Assembly: GCA_032622095.1 (NCBI GenBank) | Contig: CP136069.1 | Coordinates: forward strand, 82,792,958-82,856,957 | Length of the DNA stretch: 64,000 nt | Source: Siphonodentalium dalli | Lineage: Eukaryota > Mollusca > Scaphopoda > Gadilida > Siphonodentaliidae | Direction: 5' to 3' | Shown: positions 9,567 to 19,365 of the stretch, piece after piece | How positions within the stretch are numbered: the first letter of the stretch is position 1 | Layout: each line of letters opens with the position of its first letter | The notes under the pieces: model-generated | Databases searched by the model: none | What the model was told of the DNA's origin: nothing | What the model saw: the letters and a program-made list of their open reading frames with translations, nothing else | Made by a program: the position numbers and the translations under genes

Positions 9567-10021
9567 AAAACTTTGAATATTATCTGCTCTTTCCTGGCGA
9601 CAGTGCGATGTTTACTTCTCTGCTGTAGTCGCAGCCAGAAAAGAGAAGGAATCCCGGGCATCCGCTCCTCTTGATAAACAAAGTAGTCTTCCGCGCATAA
9701 AAATAGTTCCATCTTAGTTCTGATCAATTATTTCGTAAAACAGGATATTTACTTAACATTATCTTTTAATATGTCAAACATTATATATCATACTTATTTT
9801 ATTGTTGTTTGCTGTAGTATTCTTAGTAAGAAGTAATCTAAGGATTTTGCTTGATAAGATGACATTCTGCGAGTATACGCTTGCAGGTGTTTACTAATTG
9901 CAGCTGGTCGCCGCATAGCAGATTAAATTACCAATCTAAAGATCGCCGCATGGCAGATTAAATTACCAATGGGTTGGGTTCCATAAATAGCTAAGACAAG
10001 CGGTGCCTCTCTTACCGTTAT
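9567..10021 (-). repeat. Ngaro split direct repeat A2
   Basis: 455 bp, collinear without gaps with A1 at 16349-16803 (offset 6,782). It is joined directly to B1 at 10021/10022. The B1-A2 junction is the template from which the element's two ends are rebuilt in current models of Ngaro/PAT replication. Confidence 0.9.
9908..9970. repeat. 35-bp duplication inside repeat A
   Basis: TCGCCGCATAGCAGATTAAA at 9908 recurs at 9943 with one change (CATGGCAG), followed in both by TTACCAAT. The same pair is present in A1 at 16690-16752, so it is an inherited part of the A repeat. Confidence 0.8.
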
Positions 10022-10184
10022 TTATGAAACCCAACCCTCCAATAATTATAGGTTATAAAAAACAACAGCGACATTTCCCGTTTGGACTCTCTGTTTATTC
10101 TGATAGAATATTTGTAAATTATATGTGTCATTAAAAAAGTATCAAACAGGAGTCAAAATTTGACTGGTGGACGATCAAACCGCC
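10022..10184 (-). repeat. Ngaro split direct repeat B1
   Basis: Begins TTATGAAACCCAACC and ends at the shared GATCAAACCGCC; beyond 10184 the sequence differs from that flanking B2. It lies between the recombinase gene and A2, as expected for the internal B copy. Confidence 0.9.
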
Positions 10185-10187
10185 ACA

Positions 10188-10225
10188 GATGGATCGATTG
10201 TTGTCGTGACAACAATAGAACCATC
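10188..10225. other. perfect hairpin between recombinase gene and B1
   Basis: ATTGTTGTC (10197-10205) and GACAACAAT (10208-10216) pair perfectly around a 2-nt GT loop. Flanking GATGG and CCATC extend the symmetry outward. It sits just downstream of the element's coding region in sense orientation, where it could aid RNA 3' processing or mark a protein-binding site; the role is inferred. Confidence 0.5.
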
Positions 10226-10539
10226 TCGGCCACACAGGAAAAGGAACAGAGGCCCAGGAAGAGAACAAACGGGGATAATCAAAATTGAAACTACATATGT
10301 ACAAAACTAAAACACAAATCTAATATGAGGTTATGCAAGATATAGGATGACCTAAGTAAATGGGAAAACAACTCCTCTCCAGCCAGAGACGCCCAAGCCA
10401 AGTCAGTAGCAGGAGAGGCGCTGCTTCCCCCTGGCCATGTGAATATAAAGAACAGGTACATACGGTAATATAAGGCATGGTCAAATGATGGGACAGCCGG
10501 CTTATACACAGTCAATTGAGACTGAAACAGACCGAGACC
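10226..10539. other. 3' untranslated region of the Ngaro-like element
   Basis: About 310 bp between the recombinase stop codon and the hairpin. No domain-bearing frame is seen. The 74-codon minus-strand frame here has no protein-like features. Confidence 0.5.
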
Positions 10540-11430
10540 TTACAGGGGGATTTGACGAATATATTTTTTGAACGCATCGGTACGCCAACGACCAAGGTGT
10601 TGGATTTGCAGATCGGAGAGACCGAGTTGGGCTGCTAGACTTGCCGCCCCAATGCGAAATTAATGACCCTTAAAGACCTTGCTGTCTAAGTTACAAAATG
10701 TAAGAACGCGACTAAGTGTCTGATCAAAATGTCGACGTAAAATTGGGCCCCCGTTAATTGTGCAAAATAAAGGTCCAGTGGTGTTGGGCCGCACTGCAAA
10801 ATATCTTGCGAGTAGAAAGATCGGGCAAAAAACCCGAGGACTCTGAGACTGAATGGAAATGGAATGAGGCCGTTGCTGTATGTTATGCTTAAACGACCGA
10901 AAAGTCAAGGTAGCAGACTGCGACCGTAAGTGGCAGTCATCGCGTTGGAGGACCTGAGATGCATCACCCTTAGTCTTCGGGCAGAGCTCACCAATACGAG
11001 CAAGGGCATAAAATGCAATACAAAACATTGCTGAGTAAAGGACTTGTTCATAATACACCTTAGTCGTTGTGCTTACCGAAGAAATCAAATGATGTAAAAT
11101 GGGTAAAGATATAGGAAGCCGGATATCCATGACTGGCCGTAAACGTTGTGCTCCAACCAGAATCTTTTTGATCAAAAAGGCATGTGTATAATCAACTATG
11201 TTGCGCATTTTATGGTAGTATGATAATGCACTGATAATGGAAATGATTGATGAGGGGGCGTACGATTGTTGGAACAAATACGCTATAAAAATGCACAATG
11301 TATCCAAGGGGATGGGCCATTGTTCCTGAATGGAAAGTGTGTGACAAAATGAAGCATATTTTGAACAAGCCGCTTGATATTGCCGAGTGGAGGTCTTGGA
11401 GAGGGAGTTGTGGATCAGCGTGTTTGCCGT
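10540..11430 (-). pseudogene. tyrosine recombinase of Ngaro-like element, one internal stop
   Basis: Integrates the circular DNA copy of the element through a covalent phosphotyrosine intermediate. The reading frame shows the family's catalytic residues. The first Arg lies in ALARIGEL near 11000, and the His of the FKGH box just precedes a TAA at 10660-10662. Past that stop the same frame continues with the second Arg, then GRWRTDAFKKYIR carrying the nucleophile Tyr, to a final TAA at 10540-10542. The stop separates the catalytic His from Arg, so a terminated product would be inactive. The only start near the N-terminus is TTG (11305-11307), while the frame is open upstream into the end of RT-RNase H, in the -1 phase relative to it. 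Normal expression is therefore probably by frameshift or reinitiation. The fold is lambda-integrase type. Confidence 0.85.
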
Positions 11431-13184
11431 GTCAACCAGTTGTGAAGCGACCAGTCCGATGGGATTTCTTCGTTGATCTTGGGACCAGATGGGGCTCGTT
11501 TCTTGAACTCGTCCACCTGTGAACGTGAGAGTAAATCGGCAAGCACATTACTGGCGGAACTTAGGTAAGTTGATTTAAATAAGATATTATGTTCCAAACA
11601 GGAGAAAACTAACAGACGGAGTAACGCCAATAGATGTTTGTCTTTGGCTGTTTGAGCATTAATCACTGAAACTACAGCCATGTTATCGGAAAAAAATAGA
11701 ATACATTTGTTTTGCATTAAATGGCCCCACATTCTGATAGCGAGCACGATAGGGTATAGTTCCAATGTGGCGATATTCATAGCCTTTTCGGAGTCCTCTC
11801 AGAGGCCATGAAAATAACGTTCACCAAAGATGGCACCGTACCCTACCGAACCTGCGGCATCAGTATACAATGAAAGTTTATGACTTGACAGCCATCGGTG
11901 GTCTAAGAATAAGGTTTTGCCATTGAAGCCCCTCAAGAATTGCTGCCAAAGCTGCAAGTCGCGCTTTGCTTCTCCAGAGAGTTTGACATGGTGTCTGGGA
12001 TGCCGTACCCCCATTGTGAGATTGACTAAACGGCGTAGAAATACTCGCCCGGGTAGAACGACAGAACAGGTGAAATTCAGAAGCCCAATAAGTGATTGGA
12101 GCTCCTTCAAATATACGGAAGAACGATTTAAGAACTGCGATATGAGCGATAAACACTTGTCTAACTTATCGACTGGCAGACGTGCCATCATCTCTACGGA
12201 ATCTAACTCAATACCCAGAAATGTGATGCATGTGGACGGGCCCTGAGTCTTGTCGGGAGCTATAGGAACCCCCAGCCGCCTACAAAGGGTTTCAAATGAT
12301 TCCAAATAGGTTAAGGCTAGGGCCTCTGTTGGACAAATGAGAAAATAGTCGTCCAAGTAGTGGGTGATTCGTGTGAGACCGAGGTGTTCGCGTGCCATCC
12401 ACTCGATAGAAGTACTGTATTCCTCGAATATGAAACAACTGCTGGAAGCCCCCATGACCAAAGCTTTATCATAGTAATAATTTCCGCGGAATTTGAACCC
12501 GAGAAGGTGGTAATCATTTGGCGAAAGAGGCAGGATTCGGAACGAATTTGCTAAATCACAAGTAGCCATGTATGAATTACGTGGGAGCTTTAACATCAAG
12601 TCAATAGCAGATTGAATTGAAGCATATTGAACAGTCTTGTATTCGTCTACTATATGGTCATTAACAGAATCACCAGGTGGGTGGGAGAGGTGTTGAATCA
12701 TTCGGTATTTACCTGGTGTTTTCTTGGGGACTAAACCGACAGGTGACACTACAAGATCAGAAAAAGGTTTCGTAGGAAATGGGCCAGCCACACGACCAGC
12801 CTGAATTTCCTCTGTAATTTTCTGGAAGAGCACATCCCCATTTTCATCGGCCGATTTCAAATTATGTGAATCGTGAGGAGGGGGTCGTGTATGTAGGCAG
12901 CCCAAAGAAAATCCTTGTAAAAAACCTTGAAGTAAAAATTCCCTCTTTGCGGCATTATACCCCCGTAGGAGGTCTGCTAGTATGTTGACGTGCACGGGGG
13001 TTGGGAGTGGAAGGCTTGTTTTTGGACTGATCTGGCTTACGGAAGCCATTGTTCTTTGGGGCCCGGATGCTACAAAAGATCGCTTTGTGGGGACGAAAAC
13101 ATTTAAAGCAACTGTGGGAAAACCCACAATCGCCAGAGCAAGGTTGGTTCCGGTGAAACTTCCGGCAGTATGTATTAGGTACAA
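11415..13184 (-). pseudogene. reverse transcriptase-RNase H of Ngaro-like element, one internal stop
   Basis: Copies the element RNA into DNA. The frame runs from about 13184 to a TGA at 11799-11801 and continues in the same frame to a stop at 11415-11417. The RT domain has motif A with CDLANSF (D210) and the active-site box HYLDDYF (YLDD at residues 276-279). RNase H follows with YTDAAG (D442); after the stop come LELYP (E), FFSDN (D) and NVLADLLSR (D). The TGA falls where a Trp codon (TGG) would differ by one base, cutting RNase H after its first acidic residue. The first codon counted is TTG, not ATG. The frame overlaps gag by 230 bp in the +1 phase, so ribosomal frameshifting from gag or internal initiation is likely. 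Family assignment is strong; a functional product from this copy would need readthrough. Confidence 0.88.
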
Positions 13185-14892
13185 ATAATGGTTGCGATGA
13201 TGATGATGGTGATGATGAAGAGTGAGAAGGAGGCGCGCGAGGTGTTAATTGAGGTGACGCCTTCCAATGGAGGTCCCAATTTGTATCTTGCCAACGGACA
13301 GTCGGGTTGGCATATCGGAGAACTCTAAATTCTCGATCATACATGAGCCAATCATATCCCATCTCGGTCATCCGTTGGATTCTCTCATCATATGTTAATA
13401 ATGCTTCAAACGCATCCCTATCCCTCTGGCAATATACAGCCATAAAAATGCGAAAAGCCTTGCGCCATCGGTAAGCCGTGGATACTGCCTTTGGAGGTTT
13501 AGCAATTTCCACAACTGGCCGATAAGCACCGCTCTCCGGGTCAAAATCCACACCAAAAGTGGAACTAGCTGTACTAGTGGATGGAGATGAATCCGGTAAC
13601 AACAGAGCTAGGTTGATTGGCTCATTGGCCCATACTTGAGCCTTCAATTTCGATGAAACGTGCGAAGTTATCAAAACAGGCACAGTTGGTGCCGTATTAA
13701 GCACTGAATTGAAAATGCCCTGCACATGTGGTGGAATAGTGGGCAAGCCATTGCCTGGATCCAGCAAATCGGGAATCCCAGGAGGGGTTCCAGCTGATGC
13801 CCGAATTGCTGGATCAGGTAATGTGAAATTATCCGGCATAATAGTGGTAATGGCCGATGACAAGTGGTATTGTAAGTTAGCCTGATCGGTGATCGTGGTA
13901 CCTGCGTGATTGGCCAACACAGTGGCAATAACAGACGCCAGTTGGCCAGGGAAAGCGTTCATCTGTGGTGAGGCTTGATGTTGCATGGTCTGCTGTGGCG
14001 GAACAGTTTGATGAGGCAGAGCAGGAAGTGTTTGCTGAAAAGCATGGTAAGGTGGAACAGTTTGTGGAACGAACGGAGCAGTTTGTCGTGCTTGAACATC
14101 CGGGGCGGTCTGCGGAGGAACAAATGGAACAGTTTGTGGAACATACGGAGCAGTTTGTTGTGTTTGAATGACTGGAACCATCTGTGGTGGAGGAACGAAC
14201 GGAACAGTTTGCGGAACGCACGGAGCAGTTTGTTGTGGTTGAACAATCGGAACCATCTGCGGTGGTGGAACGAACGGAACAGTTTGTGGCACGAACGGAA
14301 CAGTTTGTGGCACGAACGGAGCAGCTTGCTGTGTTTGAACGACAGCAGCAGGAACAGTCTGCGGAGGCGGGAAGCCCAAGCGAGGGTTGGACACTGCGAG
14401 CTGGGTATCGTTATGTGCTACGTCCAATCGCCAAGGTGATGACCAGGACGGACCAGAAACTTGTGGTGCACGTGTGAATGCGGTGGATGGTTGGTAGCCA
14501 GGATCCATATAGGAGTGTGCCGACATCGTGCTGGTACAGGTTGTTGTACATGTAGGTAGAGCCGGAAGCGAGTACACTGGAATCGTATTAAGAAGTGGGA
14601 TGCCAGGTGTTGATTCAATGATAGTTCGTTGAGGCATTATGTCCGTAATGGTTGTTAGATTGTCCGAAAAAATTGGCACCGTGTTGATATTGAGGTCGGT
14701 CCGACTATGTTCGATAGGAGGCGGAACACTCGCGGTGATGTCTCCCAGTAGCGGTATAGATGGAGCAGTGGCCGGTGGTGGAACTGGGCCCGAACGTGCA
14801 GATCGTCGTCGCCCCGGCATAGGCTGGAATGTGGGTGACAGCCCGTCCGAAAGGCCTGAAGTCTCTGCCCGCTTCTTCTTGCGTGGAGGCAT
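12955..14892 (-). CDS. Gag-like nucleocapsid protein of Ngaro-like element
   Basis: 645 codons from an ATG at 14890-14892, uninterrupted. The N-terminus is basic (PPRKKKR) and the first 180 residues are Pro/Ser/Thr-rich. Residues about 178-310 are a low-complexity tandem array built on PFVPQTVPFVPP and QQTAP units. The middle (about 400-560) is the probable capsid-like part, which I cannot match to a named fold. Residues 576-607 carry two adjacent zinc-binding motifs, CX8CX3CX3H (C576, C585, C589, H593) and CX2CX3HX4C (C595, C598, H602, C607), the arrangement seen in Gag of DIRS/Ngaro elements and expected to bind RNA. The C-terminal 40 residues are basic. The last 230 bp overlap the RT-RNase H frame. 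It is expected to package the RNA in cytoplasmic particles. Confidence 0.8.
   Translation of the reverse strand: MPPRKKKRAETSGLSDGLSPTFQPMPGRRRSARSGPVPPPATAPSIPLLGDITASVPPPIEHSRTDLNINTVPIFSDNLTTITDIMPQRTIIESTPGIPLLNTIPVYSLPALPTCTTTCTSTMSAHSYMDPGYQPSTAFTRAPQVSGPSWSSPWRLDVAHNDTQLAVSNPRLGFPPPQTVPAAVVQTQQAAPFVPQTVPFVPQTVPFVPPPQMVPIVQPQQTAPCVPQTVPFVPPPQMVPVIQTQQTAPYVPQTVPFVPPQTAPDVQARQTAPFVPQTVPPYHAFQQTLPALPHQTVPPQQTMQHQASPQMNAFPGQLASVIATVLANHAGTTITDQANLQYHLSSAITTIMPDNFTLPDPAIRASAGTPPGIPDLLDPGNGLPTIPPHVQGIFNSVLNTAPTVPVLITSHVSSKLKAQVWANEPINLALLLPDSSPSTSTASSTFGVDFDPESGAYRPVVEIAKPPKAVSTAYRWRKAFRIFMAVYCQRDRDAFEALLTYDERIQRMTEMGYDWLMYDREFRVLRYANPTVRWQDTNWDLHWKASPQLTPRAPPSHSSSSPSSSSQPLFVPNTYCRKFHRNQPCSGDCGFSHSCFKCFRPHKAIFCSIRAPKNNGFRKPDQSKNKPSTPNPRARQHTSRPPTGV
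13963..14361 (-). repeat. coding tandem repeat in gag (Pro/Gln/Val-rich)
   Basis: On the + strand the motif GGAACAGTTTGTGG and close variants recur at short intervals across 400 bp. In translation this gives repeats of TVPFVPPPQ, QQTAP and FVPQ. Spacings are multiples of three, so the gag frame is kept open despite expansion. Copy number probably varies among copies of this element. Confidence 0.8.
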
Positions 14893-15577
14893 GATGCTGA
14901 TTATGAGCTGGGTTAGTCTGTAATAGAAGTGAAATTAAGGAAAGACAAGGTCGGTATCAAGGAAGGGAACAAGAGTGGCCCAAAAATTTACCCAAACCAA
15001 TAAGCCAAAATACACAAAAAGGGGGGTTAAATTAGGCAATACAGCACGGAAAATGAAGAATGTATCTAAAATAAAGATTGTATCCCGACATGAAGGCTGC
15101 AGATCATACACCAGGAATTAACTGGGCTGTAAAATGGAAAAATCTGCCCCTATCGGTCGGGTAAATAAAACATGGACTGTATATTGATGCCAAAATACCC
15201 CAACGTGTTTAAATAGGCTCGGGTTGGGTAATCTTAAGACAGGACACCTGGGCTAGCTTGACTCAAATCATGACGAGCAGGGAGCAGATTAACTGGCAGG
15301 CCCACCCCATCCCAATTTGTTACAAAATGGTTGGATAATATAGCTACGAAATGTGGTATGATTGGAATATGATTTAGAACAAAGCTAAATAATCATGTCA
15401 ATGTGAGGTTATTGGCCTATCAGAATTTCAAAAGTAATTTGCTCCCTGACGATATCGATGATAGATAATTTAGAAATTAAAACCAACCAAGAGTGTTTTC
15501 GATAGTGTAGCCTAATGACACAGTGAAACATAAAAAGTTATACATGAATAGTAGAATTATTCTCTGTGAGTCAATAG
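14893..15577. other. non-coding stretch between SGNH and gag genes
   Basis: About 685 bp inside the Ngaro-like element with no protein-like frame. It may act as leader for gag; no clear promoter element or internal repeat is visible. Confidence 0.5.
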
Positions 15578-16273
15578 TCAATACCAGGTGACCTGTTGGA
15601 GAGCAAACAAAATAGCTCCCCGGATGCTTTTGGCATAAAGATGCTGGCCAAGAGGTGAAAAATGAATGCCATCATACAAGAAATTAAGTGCCTTAGGCTG
15701 TAATCGCCCGTGATGCCAACAGTAAACAAGAGAAGAACGGTCCGGGAGGACCACAGAATTATAGTTATTGAGGATGTCAACCTGTTTATTATAAAGCTCC
15801 ATGGATTTTACGCCCCGTATCCGCCGTCGGTAAAAAGTCTGACAACACAAAATAAAACGGACAGACTTGATTCGCAATATCGAGCCGACGAGCTCGTCGG
15901 TCGCACTACCCACCGATTGGGGAAACATAGAGCAAAGGTCATTGCCGCCGATCTGAAGGAGAACGATGTGTGGTCGGTATTTTCGAAGTCGCGAAATGGT
16001 GCTGACCAAATCGGAAATTTTGTAGCCACCTTTGGCAAAAAATTGAATGTCCAAAGGCCGACCTGAGTATGTCTCCAGATTAAAGAGCTGGGCATAGTTA
16101 TAATCGGGGGCGGCAACGATACGATGACGCAATGTTTTCCCCAATCGCTGACGGAGAAAGCAACCCACGCGCACAATAAAACTGTGACCCAGAATGGCGA
16201 CCCGAGTGTGGAATCGTCGGCTCGGCATTGCACGAGTAAAAGAGACAATAACAACAAAATAACTGGTTGGCAT
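15578..16273 (-). CDS. SGNH/GDSL-type hydrolase of Ngaro-like element
   Basis: 231 codons, ATG at 16271-16273, stop TGA at 15578-15580, no interruption. The SGNH blocks are complete. Block I is VAILGHSF with nucleophile Ser31; block II Gly is in AKGGYKI (residue 82/83); block III is IGGNDLC with G110, N111 and D112; block V is DGIHFSPLG with Asp201 and His204. Block I reads GHS instead of the textbook GDS, a common variant in this superfamily. The enzyme should act as an esterase or acyl hydrolase; its substrate and role in retrotransposition are unknown. Some Ngaro elements and CR1-type LINEs are known to carry such a domain. Here it is the first gene in sense order, directly after repeat A1, and separated from gag by 685 bp, so it probably uses a promoter in A1. 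Catalytic residues appear preserved, which suggests selection until recently. Confidence 0.85.
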   Translation of the reverse strand: MPTSYFVVIVSFTRAMPSRRFHTRVAILGHSFIVRVGCFLRQRLGKTLRHRIVAAPDYNYAQLFNLETYSGRPLDIQFFAKGGYKISDLVSTISRLRKYRPHIVLLQIGGNDLCSMFPQSVGSATDELVGSILRIKSVRFILCCQTFYRRRIRGVKSMELYNKQVDILNNYNSVVLPDRSSLVYCWHHGRLQPKALNFLYDGIHFSPLGQHLYAKSIRGAILFALQQVTWY

Positions 16274-16348
16274 TCACGGGAAAGACGTGTAAGTAATCAA
16301 ACAATCAAAAAACAAAGTAAGATAACAATAGAAAGTCAGATTACCTGC

Positions 16349-16803
16349 AAAACTTTGAATATTATCTGCTCTTTCCTGGCGACAGTGCGATGTTTACTTC
16401 TCTGCTGTAGTCGCAGCCAGAAAAGAGAAGGAATCCCGGGCATCCGCTCCTCTTGATAAACAAAGTAGTCTTCCGCGCATAAAAATAGTTCCATCTTAGT
16501 TCTGATCAATTATTTCGTAAAACAGGATATTTACTTAACATTATCTTTTAATATGTCAAACATTATATATCATACTTATTTTATTGTTGTTTGCTGTAGT
16601 ATTCTTAGTAAGAAGTAATCTAAGGATTTTGCTTGATAAGATGACATTCTGCGAGTATACGCTTGCAGGTGTTTACTAATTGCAGCTGGTCGCCGCATAG
16701 CAGATTAAATTACCAATCTAAAGATCGCCGCATGGCAGATTAAATTACCAATGGGTTGGGTTCCATAAATAGCTAAGACAAGCGGTGCCTCTCTTACCGT
16801 TAT
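16349..16803 (-). repeat. Ngaro split direct repeat A1 (5' end)
   Basis: 455 bp, gap-free match to A2 at 9567-10021. Its outer end on the minus strand reads ATAACGGTAAGAG and is the inferred 5' terminus. The 25-bp satellite starts at the next base. By position it should contain the promoter for the SGNH gene and the genomic RNA. Confidence 0.9.
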
Positions 16804-17814
16804 ATGTGGCGGGGATACCTATATATGTGTGTGGTGGGGAGACTTATATTTGTGTGTGGTGGTGATACCTATATATGTATGTGGTGGGGAGACTTATAGA
16901 TGTATGTGGCGGGGATACCTATATATGCGTGTGGTGGGGAGACTTATATGTGTGTGTGGTGGTGATACCTATATATGTATGTGGTGGGGATACATATAGA
17001 TGTATGTGGGGGTGATACCTATAGATGTATGTTGTGGTGATACCTATATATGTATGTGGTGGGGATACCTATATATGTGTGTGGTGGTGATACCTATTTA
17101 TGTGTGTGGTGGTGATACCTATATATGTATGTGGTGGTGATACCTATATATGTGTGTGGTGGTGATACCTATTTATGTATGTGGTGGTGATACCTATAGA
17201 TGTATGTGGTGGTGATACCTATATATGTATGTGGTAGGGACACCTAAATATGTATGTGGTGGGGATACCTATAGATGTCTGTGGCCGGGATACCTATATA
17301 TGTGTGTGGTGAGGATACCTATATATGTGTGTGGCGGGGATACCTATATATTTGTGTGGTGGGGAGACCTATATATGTGTGTGGCGGGGATACCTATATA
17401 TGTATGTGGCGGCGATACCTATATATGTGTGCGGCGGGGAGACCTATATATGTATGTGGCGGGGAGACCTATATATGTGTGTGGCGGGGATACCTATATA
17501 TGATTGTGGCGGGGATACCTATATATGTGTGTGGCTGGGAGACCTATATATGTATGTGGCGGAGAGACCTATATATGTGTGTGGTGGTGATACCTATATA
17601 TGTATGCGGTGGTGATACCTATATATGTATGTGGTGGGGATACCTATATATGTATGTGGTGGGGATACCTATAGATGTCTGTGGCGGGGATACCTATATA
17701 TGTGTGTGGTGAGGATACCTATATATGTGTGTGGCGGGGATACCTATATATTTGTGTGGTGGGGAGACCTATATATGTGTGTGGCGGGGATACCTATATA
17801 AGTATGTGGCGGGG

Positions 17815-18820
17815 ATAGATATATATGTGTGTGGTGGGGAGACATATATATGTGTGTGGTGGTGATACCTATATATGTATGTGGTGGGGATACATATAGA
17901 TGTATGTGGTGGTGATACCTATATATGTATGTGGTGGGGATACCTATATATGTATGTGGTGGGGATACCTATATATGTATTTGGCGGGGAGACCTATAGA
18001 TGTATGTTGCGGGGATACCTATATATGTTTGTGGTGGGGAAACCTATATATGTATGTGGCGGGGAGACCTATAGATGTATGTGGTGGGGATACCTATATA
18101 TGTATGTGGTGGGGATACCTATATATGTGTGTGGCGGGGATACCTATAGATGTATGTGGCGGGGATACCTATATGTGTATGTGATGGTGATACCTATAGA
18201 TGTATGTGGTGGTGATACCTATATATGTATGTGGTGGGGAGACTTATAGATGTATGTTGCGGGGATACCTATATATGTGTGTGGTGGGGAGACATATATA
18301 TGTGTGTGGTGGTGATACCTATATATGTATGTGGTGGGGATACGTATAGATGTATGTGGTGGTGATACCTATATATGTATGTGGTGGGGATACCTATATA
18401 TGTATGTGGTGGGGATACCTATATATGTATTTGGCGGGGAGACCTATAGATGTATGTTGCGGGGATACCTATATATGTTTGTGGTGGGGATACCTATATA
18501 TGTATGTGGCGGGGAGACCTATAGATGTATGTGGTGGGGATACCTATATATGTATGTGGTGGGGATACCTATATATGTGTGTGGCGGGGATACCTATAGA
18601 TGTATGTGGCGGGGATACCTATATGTGTATGTGATGGTGATACCTATAGATGTATGTGCTGGTGATACCTATATATGTATGTGGTGGGGAGACTTATAGA
18701 TGTATGTTGCGGGGATACATATATATGTGTGTGGTGGAGAGACATATATATGTGTGTGGTGGTGATACCTATATATGTATGTGGTGGGGATACATATAGA
18801 TGTATGTGGGGGTGATATCT
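17815..18820. repeat. higher-order repeat, 450-bp period
   Basis: 17815-18264 and 18265-18714 are nearly identical (18 units each). A third partial copy runs to about 18820. Only a few differences are seen, for example GATACATATAG versus GATACGTATAG near 17940/18390. Confidence 0.85.
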
Positions 18821-19365
18821 ATAGATGTATGTTGTGGTGATACTTATATATGTATGTGGTGGGGATACCTATAGATGTATGTGGTGGGGATACCTATATA
18901 TGAGTGTGGTGGGGTTACCTATATATGTATGTGGTGGTGATACCTATATATGTGTGTGTGGTGATACCTATTTATGTGTGTGGTGGTGATACCTATAGAT
19001 GTATGTGGTGGTGATACCTATATATGTATGTGGTAGGGATACCTAAATATGTATGTGGTGGGGATACATATAGATGTGTGTGTCGGGGATACCTATATAT
19101 GTGTGTGGTGAGGATACCTATATATGTGTGTGGCGGGGATGCCTATATATTTGTGTGGTGGGGAGACCTATATATGTGTGTGGCGGGGAGACCTATATAT
19201 GTATGTGGCGGGGATACCTATATATGTGTGCGGCGGGGAGACCTATATATGTATGTGACGGGGAGACCTATATATGTGTGTGGCGGGGATACCTATATAT
19301 GATTGTGGCGGGGATACCTATATATGTGTGTGGCTGGGAGACCTATATATGTATGTGGCGGGGAG

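Larger units (their letters stand above)
8980..16803 (-). mobile_element. Ngaro-like tyrosine-recombinase retrotransposon
   Basis: In minus-strand sense order the element reads A1 (16803-16349), SGNH hydrolase, Gag, RT-RNase H, tyrosine recombinase, B1 (10184-10022), A2 (10021-9567), a 425-bp spacer, and B2 (9141-8980). Split direct repeats plus a tyrosine recombinase instead of a DDE integrase define the PAT/Ngaro branch of DIRS-like elements. Absence of a methyltransferase-like domain and presence of an SGNH hydrolase favour Ngaro. No target duplication is expected or seen. A1 and A2 are the same length (455 bp) and I found no difference by eye, which suggests a recent insertion. The copy has a stop in RT-RNase H and another in the recombinase. 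Its 5' end touches the 25-bp satellite. Confidence 0.9.

Noticed and set aside
9088-9727. Several minus-strand ORFs (62-129 codons) near the Ngaro 3' end
   Set aside because: They overlap one another in different frames, pass through a homopolymer run (LYS tract) and straddle the A2 repeat. They show no domain.
13963-14477. + strand ORFs opposite gag (up to 154 codons)
   Set aside because: They are antisense shadows of the gag tandem repeat; the minus-strand frame has the zinc motifs and the expected element order.
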